A stretch of 64,000 nucleotides of DNA from Dyadobacter arcticus (GTDB taxonomy: Bacteria; Bacteroidota; Bacteroidia; Cytophagales; Spirosomataceae): positions 310,001-374,000 of the forward strand of contig NZ_JAASQJ010000002.1 of the NCBI RefSeq assembly GCF_011762185.1. Reading direction: 5' to 3'. This document shows positions 18,065 through 27,589 of the stretch, in pieces. The notes beneath the pieces were generated by a model that had not been told where the DNA came from, ran no database searches, and saw nothing but the letters and a program-made list of their open reading frames with translations. Each line of letters begins with the position of its first letter. Within the stretch, counting starts at the first letter, position 1. Position numbers and translations under genes: made by a program.

Positions 18065-18574
18065 ATGAAACCCTCCTCATTTTCAGGTTTACCCAATCAA
18101 AAAACTGTATTTGTCGCACTTTTCATTTTAGGAATTGTATTTCAAAGCTGTACTGAAAAGCCAAAAGAGGCAGAACAAGCTGGTACCAAATTCGATTTAG
18201 CAGCCGCCAAAACCGAAATTGAAGAAATCAACAAAACCTTTATGGCTTCTTTTGCCAAAGGTGATTCCGTCGGAGTAGCGAGCTTATACTCTACAGATGG
18301 GAAGCTAATGTTTCCCGAAGCGCCTTCTTTCGTTGGAAGAGCAGCTATCCAGACAGCTGTTTCAGCTGTGATAAAGTCAGGAGTAACAAGATTAAATTTT
18401 GAAACAAAAGAAGTATTCGGTAATGAGGATTTATTAGCAGAAGAAGGTGAAGTGACGGTTTATGTAAAAGATGCGGCAGTCGCGGTTGATAAATATATCG
18501 TTCTTTGGAAAAAAGAAGATGGAAAATGGATGATGTTCAGAGATATGTCAAGCCCAAACGCTCCGGCTAAATGA
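18065..18574 (+). CDS. DUF4440-family lipoprotein
   Basis: A 169-residue lipoprotein with signal ALFILGIVFQSC (Cys29) and a DUF4440/SnoaL-like domain from about 50. Typical elements are EEINKTFMASFAKGDSVGVASLYSTDGKLMFPEAPSFVGRAAI and the closing strand WKKEDGKWMMFRDMSSPN. The stop overlaps the next gene's ATG as ATGA, so the two are translationally coupled and the products may form a heteromer. NTF2-like proteins often dimerise. The role is unknown. Confidence 0.85.
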   Translation: MKPSSFSGLPNQKTVFVALFILGIVFQSCTEKPKEAEQAGTKFDLAAAKTEIEEINKTFMASFAKGDSVGVASLYSTDGKLMFPEAPSFVGRAAIQTAVSAVIKSGVTRLNFETKEVFGNEDLLAEEGEVTVYVKDAAVAVDKYIVLWKKEDGKWMMFRDMSSPNAPAK

Positions 18575-19053
18575 AAATCAATTCCTTCACAAAAATCCTG
18601 GCTGCTTCTGGTGCTTTACTGGTATTTTTTGCCGGGTGCAATTCTACTGTGAAGGAAAAACCTGCCACCACCGAAGAGCTGTCCCAGATGAACAGAGACT
18701 TTGCAGCTGCGCTCAATGCAAAAGATGCAGCAGCTGCTGCGGACTGCTATACGGACGATGCCACCTTATACCCTCCCAACGAAACCGCCGTGACAGGGCG
18801 GGACAACATTCTGAAATACTGGCAAGGTACTATCGACGCGGGTGCCACCAATGTATCGGTTAAAACAATTGGCACGGGCAGCAATGGCAGCCTGGGCTGG
18901 GAAACGGGTCATTTTCAGATGGATATAAAAATGCCCGACGGGAAAGTCGTCGTCGACATGGGCCGCTACGCCGAACTGCTCAAACGCAATTCGGACGGCA
19001 AATGGGTATCGATTATGGGAATGTGGAATGCGGATGCGCCACCTGCTCCCTAA
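18571..19053 (+). CDS. DUF4440-family lipoprotein
   Basis: A 160-residue lipoprotein, signal ALLVFFAGC (Cys23), with a DUF4440/SnoaL-like domain: EELSQMNRDFAAALNAKDAAAAADCYTDDATLYPPN, then VTGRDNILKYWQ and the end motif DGKWVSIMGMWNADAPP. It is clearly related to the gene before it, probably by tandem duplication, and is coupled to it through a 4-bp overlap. A strong GC-rich terminator follows 22 bp after the stop, so this gene ends a transcription unit. Confidence 0.87.
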   Translation: MKINSFTKILAASGALLVFFAGCNSTVKEKPATTEELSQMNRDFAAALNAKDAAAAADCYTDDATLYPPNETAVTGRDNILKYWQGTIDAGATNVSVKTIGTGSNGSLGWETGHFQMDIKMPDGKVVVDMGRYAELLKRNSDGKWVSIMGMWNADAPPAP

Positions 19054-19075
19054 CCGCGGAGGCGGACTCCGAGCC

Positions 19076-19109
19076 GTCGGACCGTCCGCGGCGGCGGTCC
19101 GACTTTTTT
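19076..19109 (+). terminator. Strong rho-independent terminator
   Basis: Perfect 9-bp inverted repeat GTCGGACCG (19076-19084) and CGGTCCGAC (19095-19103) with a 10-nt GC-rich loop, followed by six T at 19104-19109. It separates the lipoprotein genes from the sensor kinase that starts 35 bp later. Confidence 0.92.
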
Positions 19110-19144
19110 GTATCTTGTGAGCTACCGAAACTGATTGTCCCAAC

Positions 19145-22100
19145 ATGGGTAAATACGTCGTTCAATGGTGGCTCATTTTGTTATTGTACCCCTCCTCAAT
19201 CGCGGGGCAGGCACAATCCACGGTACTCTACTTCAATGAGCCGCCCAAAGAGACGCTGAGACCTAATCGAAATCAGCTGATCGTCAATCAGTTTTTCAGC
19301 GACCGTGACGATTTTCTCTGGTTCATCAGCAATGGCCTGAACAGGTACGACGGCCACGAGATCGTATCCATCCGTTCCAATCCTATTGACTTGAATTCGC
19401 TTTCCTCGTCCAGTGTGATCGATATGATCCAGGATGAAAAAGGTAATTTTTGGATCACCACCCGAGACGGCGGCCTGAATGCCTATAATCCGCAAACGGG
19501 AAAGGTCGCCCATTTTCGCCATGTGCCTACCAACAAAGCCAGCTTGTCGACCGATAAACTCCGTTTCCTGCAACGCGATGAATCGGGTAAGATCTGGATC
19601 GGGAGCGATTGGGGTATGAATCAGTTCGACCCTAAAACAGGTCAGACAGTAAGGTTTTTACCAAGGCCAGGCGAGGCGGGGCAGTTACAAGGCAACCCAT
19701 TGTCGCCTATTGTGGTCGAAACCGGCCACATATATGTCAGCACTACTGTAGGCTTCGAGTACTACAACCGGACCAGCAAAAAATGGCACTGTTTTCCTGC
19801 ATTGGACAGAAAGGGCATACCTATTCCAAACGTCATTGTTGGTAACAATTCCTCAAACAGTCTTTGTAAAGACCGAACGGGACTGATCTGGATGGGTATT
19901 CCCAACCAAACCGGGTTAAGGGTGTTCAATCCTAAAACCGGGCAAATTATCGCATTCGACGCACGTACTGCTGACGGAAAACCCATTCCGTATCCAACAG
20001 TGATCCTGGAAGACCGCTCGGGAAGGCTTTGGCTCTGTTGCGCGAACGACATTTACAGAATTTCGGCAGACCGGACCTTGGTAGAGAACTGTACGCCGGT
20101 AGCCGTCGAAAATGAGGAGCGACTCACGGAGTTGCAGACGCTTTACGAAGACCGGCAGGGCCTTATTTGGTTGGTACGTCACGGTGACAAAAATCCGCTT
20201 TTCTTCGATACCCGCCAGGAACGCTATCCCAACCTCCAAATGCCTCAGCTGGGTAACCGCAACCCGCTGGCCTCGCACATCCTACATGACCCAACGGGCC
20301 GCGATCGGTCGGGCTCAACCTGGATCAGTACAGATTTGGGCCTCATTCACCACAATCCCATCCGCAACGACGCAAGGTTTGTGCTGACCGGGCTAACCAT
20401 AACGTCTGCCAGCCTCTTACCCGGTAATTATCTGCTGGTGATTTCCGAAGATGACGGTTTGTTTATTTTTGATAAAAAAACAGGGCGCATCACTCCTGTC
20501 CGGTTGAATAGCGGAGGCACCATCCAGGCTCCGATATTTTCGGTTCTTGACCAGGACGGTGACTTGTGGATATCGACCTGGGGATACGGCCTTTTCCATA
20601 TTCCACAGGGCAGTCTGTCTTTGGAAACAGGAGTTGTGAAGCGCTACGAGCAATGGAAAAATGACCCTGCAGATCCAAACAGCCTTGCGTCGAACCTGCT
20701 GCAGAAAATTGCTGTAGATGCGAAGAATAACGTTTGGGTGTGCGGAGCCGCCAATGGCCTGTGCAGGGTAAGCAAACGTGACCGGCGCGTGCAGCGGTTT
20801 ATGCTCCGGCAAGGTGACCCGGACGGGATTGCTGGAAATTACACTTACGCTCCTCTCATTGACAAACAGGGCGATGTGTGGGTTATGAGCGGATTTAGTG
20901 CTCCTTTGCAGCGGCTTTCCGTCAAGACCGGGCGTTTTAAAAAATATGGCATCGCCGACGGTTTTACGGATGAATATTTCGCGCATGCCACGATGGATGA
21001 AACCGGCAAAATCTGGTTCAATCAGAACCATGTCGTTTCCTGTATTGACCCAGTAACAGAGAAAGTAAATACATTTCCGCAGTTTGTAGGCACTTCTGCG
21101 TACGCCACGCCCATTGCTGCGCGGCTTGGCACAGGCGAGGTTTATTTTAGCTGCCAGAATAACCTCCGGCGGTTTACACCAGCCCTCATTGAAAACGCCC
21201 TGCGAACTCCTTCGCCACTCCGGCTGGAGGCGGTGTCTTCTTTCGATGCCGACGGAATAAAAGCAATGAAGCCCCTAGCGGAAGATCGCTGGCGGGGTAA
21301 AGAACTCGCATTGTCATACATGGAAAATACCCTTGAAATCAAATTTGCGCTGCTGGATTATCGCAACGTCAACAATAGAGAGTATGCTTACGCGCTGACC
21401 TCAACCAATGAAGAGCCGCAGTGGGTCAATATCGGCCTGAACCATACCGTCGATTTTGCCCAGTTGAGGCCTGGGACTTACCTGTTTCATTTAAAAGCCC
21501 GCAATAGCGACGGGATCTGGACCAAACTGGAAACACCCCTTCGGATTGCTATCAGCCCTCCCTGGTGGCTGAGTCCTTGGGCATATGTTACTTATGCGTT
21601 GCTGCTGTTATTTGGTTTTTGGTATCTGATGAAAGCCCGACTGCGGGGACAAGCCCGCGAACTGGCCTTGCGTGAAGCCGTTGTGATCAGACAGCAGCGC
21701 GATGAGATCGCGCAGAAAAACAGCCAGAATGAGCTCTTACTGAAGGAGGTCCATCACCGGGTCAAGAATAATCTGGGAGTTGTTTCAGGTTTGCTCGCAT
21801 TGCAGTCCGCAAAAGTCCACGACCCCAAAGTATTGGAAGCCATCCAGGCCAGTCAGAACCGGGTGCTCAGTATGAGCATTATTCACCAAAAACTTTATCA
21901 GGGCGAACAATTGGGGGCCATAGAAATGCGCGATTACTTTGCAAAGCTTGCGGAAAGTATCCTGCATTCCTTCGGCATGACCGACCGCATTAGCATCGAT
22001 TGCCCCATGCCCGAACTCATGTTGGACATCGACACAGCAATTTCCATCGGACTGATTACCAACGAGTTGTTGACTAACTCTCTAAAATATGCATTCGTTG

Positions 22101-22348
22101 GAAGAGATATCGGCACTATTCGTATAAGTCTGACCCGGTTGGGCGATAATTCATTGCTGCTGCAAGTGGCCGATAATGGTATTGGCAAGATAACCGTGGA
22201 AACAGCCAAAGAAACGGGTTTCGGTACGCAGTTGATAGACCTGCTCACCCGACAGCTCGATGGTAGTATTATTTACGAAAACCAGGAAGGGACGCTAGTC
22301 AAACTTCAATTCAACCGACCAGCCACGGCACATGGTCGGATCAACTGA
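19145..22348 (+). CDS. Beta-propeller (Reg_prop) sensor histidine kinase with HisKA_2 core
   Basis: A 1067-residue membrane sensor. A signal peptide (to about residue 22) leads to a periplasmic region of about 780 residues made of Reg_prop repeats forming beta-propellers (for example GNFWITTRDGGLNAYNPQTG, GKIWIGSDWGMNQFDPKTG, GDLWISTWGYGLFHIP). A Y_Y_Y domain follows (about 735-800), then one membrane helix (about 810-828). The cytoplasmic HisKA_2 domain has phospho-acceptor His near 870 in KEVHHRVKNNL, and the HATPase domain has NELLTNSLKYAF and DNGIG. It has no C-terminal receiver or AraC domain, so it is a classic rather than hybrid sensor. Likely partner: the LytTR regulator at 15661. The ligand is probably a glycan or envelope signal, by analogy only. 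Confidence 0.93.
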   Translation: MGKYVVQWWLILLLYPSSIAGQAQSTVLYFNEPPKETLRPNRNQLIVNQFFSDRDDFLWFISNGLNRYDGHEIVSIRSNPIDLNSLSSSSVIDMIQDEKGNFWITTRDGGLNAYNPQTGKVAHFRHVPTNKASLSTDKLRFLQRDESGKIWIGSDWGMNQFDPKTGQTVRFLPRPGEAGQLQGNPLSPIVVETGHIYVSTTVGFEYYNRTSKKWHCFPALDRKGIPIPNVIVGNNSSNSLCKDRTGLIWMGIPNQTGLRVFNPKTGQIIAFDARTADGKPIPYPTVILEDRSGRLWLCCANDIYRISADRTLVENCTPVAVENEERLTELQTLYEDRQGLIWLVRHGDKNPLFFDTRQERYPNLQMPQLGNRNPLASHILHDPTGRDRSGSTWISTDLGLIHHNPIRNDARFVLTGLTITSASLLPGNYLLVISEDDGLFIFDKKTGRITPVRLNSGGTIQAPIFSVLDQDGDLWISTWGYGLFHIPQGSLSLETGVVKRYEQWKNDPADPNSLASNLLQKIAVDAKNNVWVCGAANGLCRVSKRDRRVQRFMLRQGDPDGIAGNYTYAPLIDKQGDVWVMSGFSAPLQRLSVKTGRFKKYGIADGFTDEYFAHATMDETGKIWFNQNHVVSCIDPVTEKVNTFPQFVGTSAYATPIAARLGTGEVYFSCQNNLRRFTPALIENALRTPSPLRLEAVSSFDADGIKAMKPLAEDRWRGKELALSYMENTLEIKFALLDYRNVNNREYAYALTSTNEEPQWVNIGLNHTVDFAQLRPGTYLFHLKARNSDGIWTKLETPLRIAISPPWWLSPWAYVTYALLLLFGFWYLMKARLRGQARELALREAVVIRQQRDEIAQKNSQNELLLKEVHHRVKNNLGVVSGLLALQSAKVHDPKVLEAIQASQNRVLSMSIIHQKLYQGEQLGAIEMRDYFAKLAESILHSFGMTDRISIDCPMPELMLDIDTAISIGLITNELLTNSLKYAFVGRDIGTIRISLTRLGDNSLLLQVADNGIGKITVETAKETGFGTQLIDLLTRQLDGSIIYENQEGTLVKLQFNRPATAHGRIN

Positions 22349-22379
22349 TCCGGCATATAGCCTCCAAAAAATTCGATTG

Positions 22380-22402
22380 AACCATGATGAGAAATCATGG
22401 TT
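22380..22402. other. Hairpin after the sensor kinase gene
   Basis: Perfect 9-bp inverted repeat AACCATGAT / ATCATGGTT with a GAGAA loop, 30 bp after the kinase stop. There is no T-run, so it is at best a weak or rho-assisted terminator. Confidence 0.35.
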
Positions 22403-22576
22403 GAAGCATTTTCACTCCCACAAGCCCACCGCATCATGGACGTAAATTATTACGGTGTATTACGTTTATACCAGGCCGTTCTACTTGTCCCTCGTGAACA
22501 TGGAATAACGAAAACGTCCGCTAGCACTGTCGTGTCTTGCTGGTACATAGTTTTCGAACAACTCACCAAAATTTAG
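22397..22576 (+). pseudogene. Short-chain dehydrogenase remnant
   Basis: A 59-codon frame reading MVEAFSLPQAHRIMDVNYYG and then VLRLYQAVL...REHG. The DVNYYGVLRLYQAVL stretch matches the conserved alpha-4/alpha-5 region of classical short-chain dehydrogenases (DVNxxGxxxxxQAVLP). The Rossmann start, the NAG motif and the YxxxK active site are all absent, and sequence after REHG is unrelated, ending at TAG. The rest of 22349-22754 is AT-rich non-coding DNA that presumably holds the promoter of the methyltransferase gene. Confidence 0.6.
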
Positions 22577-22754
22577 ATGAAAATAGATCCAAATTATAAT
22601 TATATTGTTAAATCACTAAACTATATCAAGCAATTCACTGATGCGTTTAATTTTTTAAGCGTTTATGCCTTTCTTGGACGAATTAATCTAATTTTAATAA
22701 TTGCTTGCTCTTAACCTGGTTCGGCCAGGAATGACCATGCAGAAAATTCATCTT

Positions 22755-23480
22755 ATGGAAGCCAATCTGAAAAAAAACGTACAGGAATTCAATAAAAATG
22801 TAGCCGAGAACGGGGGTTTCCTATACACGACAAATGCAACGTTCTCTTCCCACGTCGCCAATAAAAGAATATCGGATGAAATATTCAAATTGATTAAACC
22901 TCACTATAAAACATTGCTTGATATTGGTTGCGGGGATGGGACTTACACTTATAATATCAAGCAAAACTTCCCCAATCTCGAAGTCCATGGGTTTGATCCG
23001 GCGGAAAGTGCAATTCAGATTGCAACTAAAAATTACCCGTCAATCCTTTTTAAAACAACCAACCTGCTGGACGATTCGGTGCCATTGCCGGAGAAAAAAT
23101 ACGATGTCGCAGTGATACGCGGCGTCCTTCACCACCTTACTGATCAGCAGAAAGCGATTGAAAATGCTTTCAAATTTGCAGATAATGTTATCATAATGGA
23201 GCCCAACGGGAACAATCCGGTTTTGAAACTAATTGAGAAAACATCTGCGTATCATATTGAACATGAGGAGCAATCATTCTATCAATGGCAATTGAAACGC
23301 TGGATCAAAGATGCTGGCGGGGAGATTGTAGAATGGAAATACGTGGGTTATGTACCCTTTTTCTTTCCGACCGCGCCCGCAAAAATCATTTATTTTTTTC
23401 AGCCTTTCCTTGAGAAAATCCCGGTACTTAAACACATTTTTTCCGCTCAATTCATCATTGCCTGCCGCAAGCGAAAGTAA
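22755..23480 (+). CDS. Class I SAM-dependent methyltransferase
   Basis: About 241 residues from the ATG at 22755; in-frame ATGs at 22731 and 22737 are alternatives. The SAM-binding motif I is LLDIGCGDGTYTYNI, followed by an acidic residue in VHGFDPAESAIQIA and motif LHHLTDQQKAIENA. The C-terminal part has a hydrophobic stretch, FFFPTAPAKIIYFFQPFLEKIP, suggesting a membrane-near substrate. It is followed 38 bp later by a GT39-type glycosyltransferase, so it may act on a lipid or glycan. The substrate is unknown. Confidence 0.85.
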   Translation: MEANLKKNVQEFNKNVAENGGFLYTTNATFSSHVANKRISDEIFKLIKPHYKTLLDIGCGDGTYTYNIKQNFPNLEVHGFDPAESAIQIATKNYPSILFKTTNLLDDSVPLPEKKYDVAVIRGVLHHLTDQQKAIENAFKFADNVIIMEPNGNNPVLKLIEKTSAYHIEHEEQSFYQWQLKRWIKDAGGEIVEWKYVGYVPFFFPTAPAKIIYFFQPFLEKIPVLKHIFSAQFIIACRKRK

Positions 23481-23518
23481 ACGCCAACTTGGGATAAATA
23501 ACAATCATTGACCATGAT

Positions 23519-25285
23519 ATGATTTTACTACTTCGGAAAAATATCCTTATCATACTGATATTAGTTTTTGCCTTTTTCCTGAGAGTTTACCAGTCTGGCA
23601 GTCATGGAATTTACCTGGATGAGAAATATACAATGGTTATTTCTCAGGGGATTGTTATGGAAGGCGCGAACCAGAAAGATGTTTTTTTTGCGCCCTCAAA
23701 GACTACTTTTACCCCTGCCGAATTCTGGAAACCAAAGTCTCTCGACGACTTCATTGAGGCAAACATAAGGGGTGATATTGGCAATAGCCCCAGCTATTAT
23801 GTTGTATTATGGCTTTGGATGAAGATTTTCGGCCTGAGCGATTTTTCAGCACGCTTTCCTTCGGTACTGGCCAGTACGCTTCTTGTTGGGCTGCTTTTCA
23901 TATTTGTAAAAAGGCATTTCAAATCAACCAACCTCGCATTGTTAAGTGCTTTTCTAGCCGCCATTGAGCCATTTTTTGTGGCGTATAGTCACATGGCGCG
24001 CAATTACTCGATGAGCTTTTTCTTAACATTGCTGGCTACGCACGTCTTTCTGATCATTTACGAAAGGACCAAGGCTGGGAAAAAGTCCGCAGCTTATTTT
24101 GTCGCGTATGGATTAATCCTGGCCCTCTCACTGCTCTCGCATTACCTTACGCTGACCGTTTTCTTATGTCATGGTCTGTTCGTTCTGTTCTACATAAGGC
24201 CTTTCAAGCGATGGATTGTCTATCTGGCAACAACTTTGGCAGGAATAAGTATCGTTTCTCTGTGGTTCATTTATGGCGGGGGATCTTACACATTCAAAAC
24301 CCTTGCCCATCAGGCGAAGCTTTACAAAGACGTGGCGCTCAACAATCCCACAAATAATGGTTATGGAGAGATATTACCTGCCACATTAGCGAACGTCAGC
24401 CAAAAATCGCTCCCGCTTTTTACCGACCTGTTTATCTTTTCCAATGGGCTTGGACAGTTCAAAACGCTTGGGATCCGCAATATGGCGCTGGCATTGTTCC
24501 TTGGCACTGCGGCTGTATTAATGCTCCATCTTTTCAGGAGGAAACAAAAGCTGCCTCTATGGGTTGCGTTGCTATATCCTGTTCTGTTAATTGCTGGGTT
24601 ACCATTTTTTTCAGTAACCAATCTACAACTCGTGGCACTCGCAGCCCTGCCATCCTTTATATATTTGCTTATCATAAGCCTTGGTAGTAAAGATGCGGAT
24701 CTCCCGGCCCCACTTTTGGTATTTACCCTGATTCTATCATTTGTACCGACCCTGTTTCTGATTGTAATGGCGTTCAGAAACGGACATACTTATGGGATTA
24801 CCCAACGTTATTCCGGTTTTTCATTTCCCTACACTGTAATATTGATTGCGTTCATGATCAGGCAGTTATCCCGGCTGCCGCTTGCATTCCGCGGAGCCTT
24901 AGCGGCTGTGCTCTGTATTCAGTTATTTTTTGTAGCAAAATTGCTGAATGATGTTTATCAGGACCGCGCACCGAAGTATACCTATTTCTCGATTACTCGT
25001 CAACCAAATCCATATTACGTGACTGCCCAGAAAATCAAGCAGTTATATGCAGTGGGCGATACGGTTGTGTACCCTTCCAGAAAACTTTACTTCCACGACG
25101 AGATAGAAAAGACCTATTGGCCTTATTCTATTCAGGATGCCCAACTCACGAATTTATATCTGCCCCGCGATGCTAAGTACGTCCAACGATTGGACACTAC
25201 CGAGACGGATAAAATCATACTAACAAAACCAAGAGGAGTAAAAATCACTTTATTCGACCTGCAGGGAAAGACGTACCGTTACTGA
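23519..25285 (+). CDS. GT39-like (ArnT/PMT-type) membrane glycosyltransferase
   Basis: A 588-residue polytopic membrane protein of the GT-C fold. After an N-terminal helix comes the acidic GT-C motif in GIYLDEKYTMVI near residue 40, then about eleven hydrophobic helices. SARFPSVLASTLLVGLLFIF and NYSMSFFLTLLATHVFL are typical of the ArnT/DPM-mannosyltransferase-like (PF13231) family. A soluble C-terminal part of about 100 residues (KYTYFSITRQPNPYYVTAQK onward) probably faces the periplasm. It should move a sugar from a polyprenyl-phosphate donor to a lipid, glycan or protein. It is probably co-transcribed with the methyltransferase before it. Confidence 0.85.
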   Translation: MILLLRKNILIILILVFAFFLRVYQSGSHGIYLDEKYTMVISQGIVMEGANQKDVFFAPSKTTFTPAEFWKPKSLDDFIEANIRGDIGNSPSYYVVLWLWMKIFGLSDFSARFPSVLASTLLVGLLFIFVKRHFKSTNLALLSAFLAAIEPFFVAYSHMARNYSMSFFLTLLATHVFLIIYERTKAGKKSAAYFVAYGLILALSLLSHYLTLTVFLCHGLFVLFYIRPFKRWIVYLATTLAGISIVSLWFIYGGGSYTFKTLAHQAKLYKDVALNNPTNNGYGEILPATLANVSQKSLPLFTDLFIFSNGLGQFKTLGIRNMALALFLGTAAVLMLHLFRRKQKLPLWVALLYPVLLIAGLPFFSVTNLQLVALAALPSFIYLLIISLGSKDADLPAPLLVFTLILSFVPTLFLIVMAFRNGHTYGITQRYSGFSFPYTVILIAFMIRQLSRLPLAFRGALAAVLCIQLFFVAKLLNDVYQDRAPKYTYFSITRQPNPYYVTAQKIKQLYAVGDTVVYPSRKLYFHDEIEKTYWPYSIQDAQLTNLYLPRDAKYVQRLDTTETDKIILTKPRGVKITLFDLQGKTYRY

Positions 25286-25341
25286 TCGCAGGTAAGTTTC
25301 CAATCCACTTTTTTGCAAATTCAAATGCCTTAAATAAGCTC

Positions 25342-26553
25342 TTACAAGGAGCTTATTCGGTTCACGGGTATAACAATGGTCACACAAGTACCATTCTCGG
25401 GATTTGAACGAATCTGGATTGATCCGTGATGATTTGAGACGATCTGTTTGCAAAGGGTGAGCCCTAGTCCAACACCGTCCGATTTCTTGTTGAGCTTATT
25501 CAACAGACCAAATACATATGATTCGTATTTGCGCTCAAAACCGATACCATTATCACAAATTTCTAATTTTACGTGGTCTGTATAGTGATATTTACCTGCA
25601 TTGGCCTGATAGATATTCTCTTCAATTACAACTGCATTAACCTGAATTTCCAGTGTCTGATGTGAACTTCTGTTTTGGACTGCGTTTTTAATTAACTCAA
25701 TAAACAGACGTTTCATTTGTGCTGCATCGCCAAAAAATCGGGGGATGCTTTCAAAAAAGACAGTGAAGCCAGTTATGCCAAGTGATTGCTTCACATCCAA
25801 TTCTGCTTTGCGGATCAATTGACCGACGTCCAAATGAGTAAACTCCTCCCGTAACGAACTATGATTAACAAAATCAAACAAGGCATTGGTAAGAAACCGC
25901 AACCTGGTGACAGACCTGTTAATGATGTCTACTTTTTTCAGATTTTCACTGTTTTGTTGTATCTCTTTCTGCTCGACTAATGCTTCGAAAAAAAACGCGA
26001 TTTTCCGGATCGGCTCCTGCATGTCATGCGTAAGCACTTTACCTATCTGCAGGTATTCATCGGTACGTTCCCTCAGCATCGAAACCTTCGAATCAAGCTC
26101 TTGCTGGTGGATTTCAAGTTGTTTTTTGAGTTGTATCAGAACATCGTTTTCTTCAAGGACCTTCTGCTGCGCTTTTTTAGCGAGAAGCAGCTCCTCTTCA
26201 TACTTTTGCCTTTCCCAAACAGCGGTAAAAATGCCGATATAGGAAACAAGGCCATTTACCTCACTCAATTTAACATTGACCAAAACCGGAACCGGCGGGC
26301 CGGTCTTGGGTTTCAGGGTCAGAAATATTTCGCTGACCTGACCTTTGAGTTTAAGCAAAGGAAAAAAATGGGTCTGGTAGAAGATACGGCTGGAAATTGT
26401 AAAAACGACTTCAATGCCGGAATCAATCATTTCATCAACGTTGTATCCCAGCAGCTCACAGATAGTTGGATTGACGAACGTAATTTTCCCATTGTCTTCA
26501 AAAACGATGCAACCACATGGCAAATCTTGTAGTATCCGTTCGAATAAATTCAA
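25342..26553 (-). CDS. PAS-domain sensor histidine kinase next to an RsbQ-like hydrolase
   Basis: A soluble 403-residue kinase. PAS about 5-115 (GCIVFEDNGKITFVNPTICELLGYN), a coiled coil about 115-175, a HisKA-like region with LTHDMQEPIRKI near 180 (the HD-x-QEP variant common in Bacteroidota), and a HATPase domain with ELIKNAVQN, DNGIGF and GVGLGLTLCKQIV. The first usable start is TTG at 26553, which is unusual; the frame is open further back inside the hydrolase gene, but without ATG. It begins 14 bp after the hydrolase stop, so both are one operon. In Bacillus the hydrolase RsbQ acts on the PAS domain of RsbP; an analogous link is likely here. Confidence 0.88.
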   Translation of the reverse strand: MNLFERILQDLPCGCIVFEDNGKITFVNPTICELLGYNVDEMIDSGIEVVFTISSRIFYQTHFFPLLKLKGQVSEIFLTLKPKTGPPVPVLVNVKLSEVNGLVSYIGIFTAVWERQKYEEELLLAKKAQQKVLEENDVLIQLKKQLEIHQQELDSKVSMLRERTDEYLQIGKVLTHDMQEPIRKIAFFFEALVEQKEIQQNSENLKKVDIINRSVTRLRFLTNALFDFVNHSSLREEFTHLDVGQLIRKAELDVKQSLGITGFTVFFESIPRFFGDAAQMKRLFIELIKNAVQNRSSHQTLEIQVNAVVIEENIYQANAGKYHYTDHVKLEICDNGIGFERKYESYVFGLLNKLNKKSDGVGLGLTLCKQIVSNHHGSIQIRSNPENGTCVTIVIPVNRISSL

Positions 26554-26567
26554 GGCGTTGGGATTAA

Positions 26568-27374
26568 TTAAGCTAAAAATTCCTTCATCAAGCCGATTGT
26601 TTCTTCAGGTGAACTTAGATGGGGGCAATGACCTGTGGCTTGCATGACCCTTTGCGTACTGTTCGGAAGATGATCCTGAAGATACTGGCCTACCTCGTTG
26701 GGTGCGATCAAGTCTTGTGAGCATTGCAAAATAAGCGACGGATGGCGCACCTTGTGAAGGTCCTTTCGATTATCAGACAAGAAGGTAACCTGAGCGAACT
26801 GCCTGGCAATCAACGGATCGGTTGAACAAAAACTTTCTGCCAGCTCATCCACCAGCTCAGGGCGGTCGACATTCTGCATAACAACCGGCGCCAGAAAATT
26901 GGCCCAGCCTATGTAGTTTTTTTCCATGGTTGAAAGCAATTCGTCAATATCGGTCTTTTCGAAACCGCCAACATAGCCATCATCATTGATATAGCGGGCT
27001 GATGGTCCTATGAGTACCAAACTTTCAAAAAACTCCGGCTGTTTTATTGACGCCAAAAGCCCAATCATTCCACTTACAGAGTGCCCGACAAATACTATAT
27101 CTTTTAAATTGAGCGCCCGACAGATATCCAGAACATCCTGGGCGTACCCGGTAAGGCTACCATACCGCTCCTGATTATATGCTGAGGTATCCGAATTTCC
27201 GCTTCCAACATAATCGAAGAGAATAATCCGGAAATCGTTTTCAAAAGCCGGCCAAATGTAACGCCACATCTGCTGACCACAGCCGAAGCCGTGCGCAAAA
27301 ACCATTGGCCTACTACCGCGGCCAAAATCGCGGACGTTATTTCTTTTGATAATATCTCCATCCAGCTGCATCAT
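26568..27374 (-). CDS. RsbQ-like alpha/beta hydrolase (D14/KAI2 superfamily)
   Basis: A 268-residue hydrolase from the ATG at 27374; a TTG further upstream is rejected. It opens with IIKRNNVRDFGRGSRPMVFAHGFGCGQQMW, the signature of the RsbQ/KAI2/D14 group. Catalytic triad by alignment: Ser99 in GHSVSG, Asp221 in LQCSQDLIAP and His249 in ATGHCPHLSSP. RsbQ is required for energy-stress signalling through the PAS domain of RsbP. Plant relatives D14 and KAI2 are hormone receptors. The next gene is a PAS histidine kinase 14 bp away, so the pair probably forms a sensing module for an unknown small molecule. Confidence 0.9.
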   Translation of the reverse strand: MMQLDGDIIKRNNVRDFGRGSRPMVFAHGFGCGQQMWRYIWPAFENDFRIILFDYVGSGNSDTSAYNQERYGSLTGYAQDVLDICRALNLKDIVFVGHSVSGMIGLLASIKQPEFFESLVLIGPSARYINDDGYVGGFEKTDIDELLSTMEKNYIGWANFLAPVVMQNVDRPELVDELAESFCSTDPLIARQFAQVTFLSDNRKDLHKVRHPSLILQCSQDLIAPNEVGQYLQDHLPNSTQRVMQATGHCPHLSSPEETIGLMKEFLA

Positions 27375-27589
27375 ACCGATAAAGATAGCCGTGATCAATC
27401 AAAATTTTAAATATTATAATGTGATTAATGCACTAAGCACTCCAATTTACTGCCAGGTTTGATTTACATCTATAAGTAAAACAACATTTATCCATCAAAA
27501 AATGCTACCTTCAACCAGAACGCTTTGGCAGCTGTACTGCAAAAAAGCCAGGAAACTGCCGGAAACCCGGCATTGAGCAGAAGAAGGTG

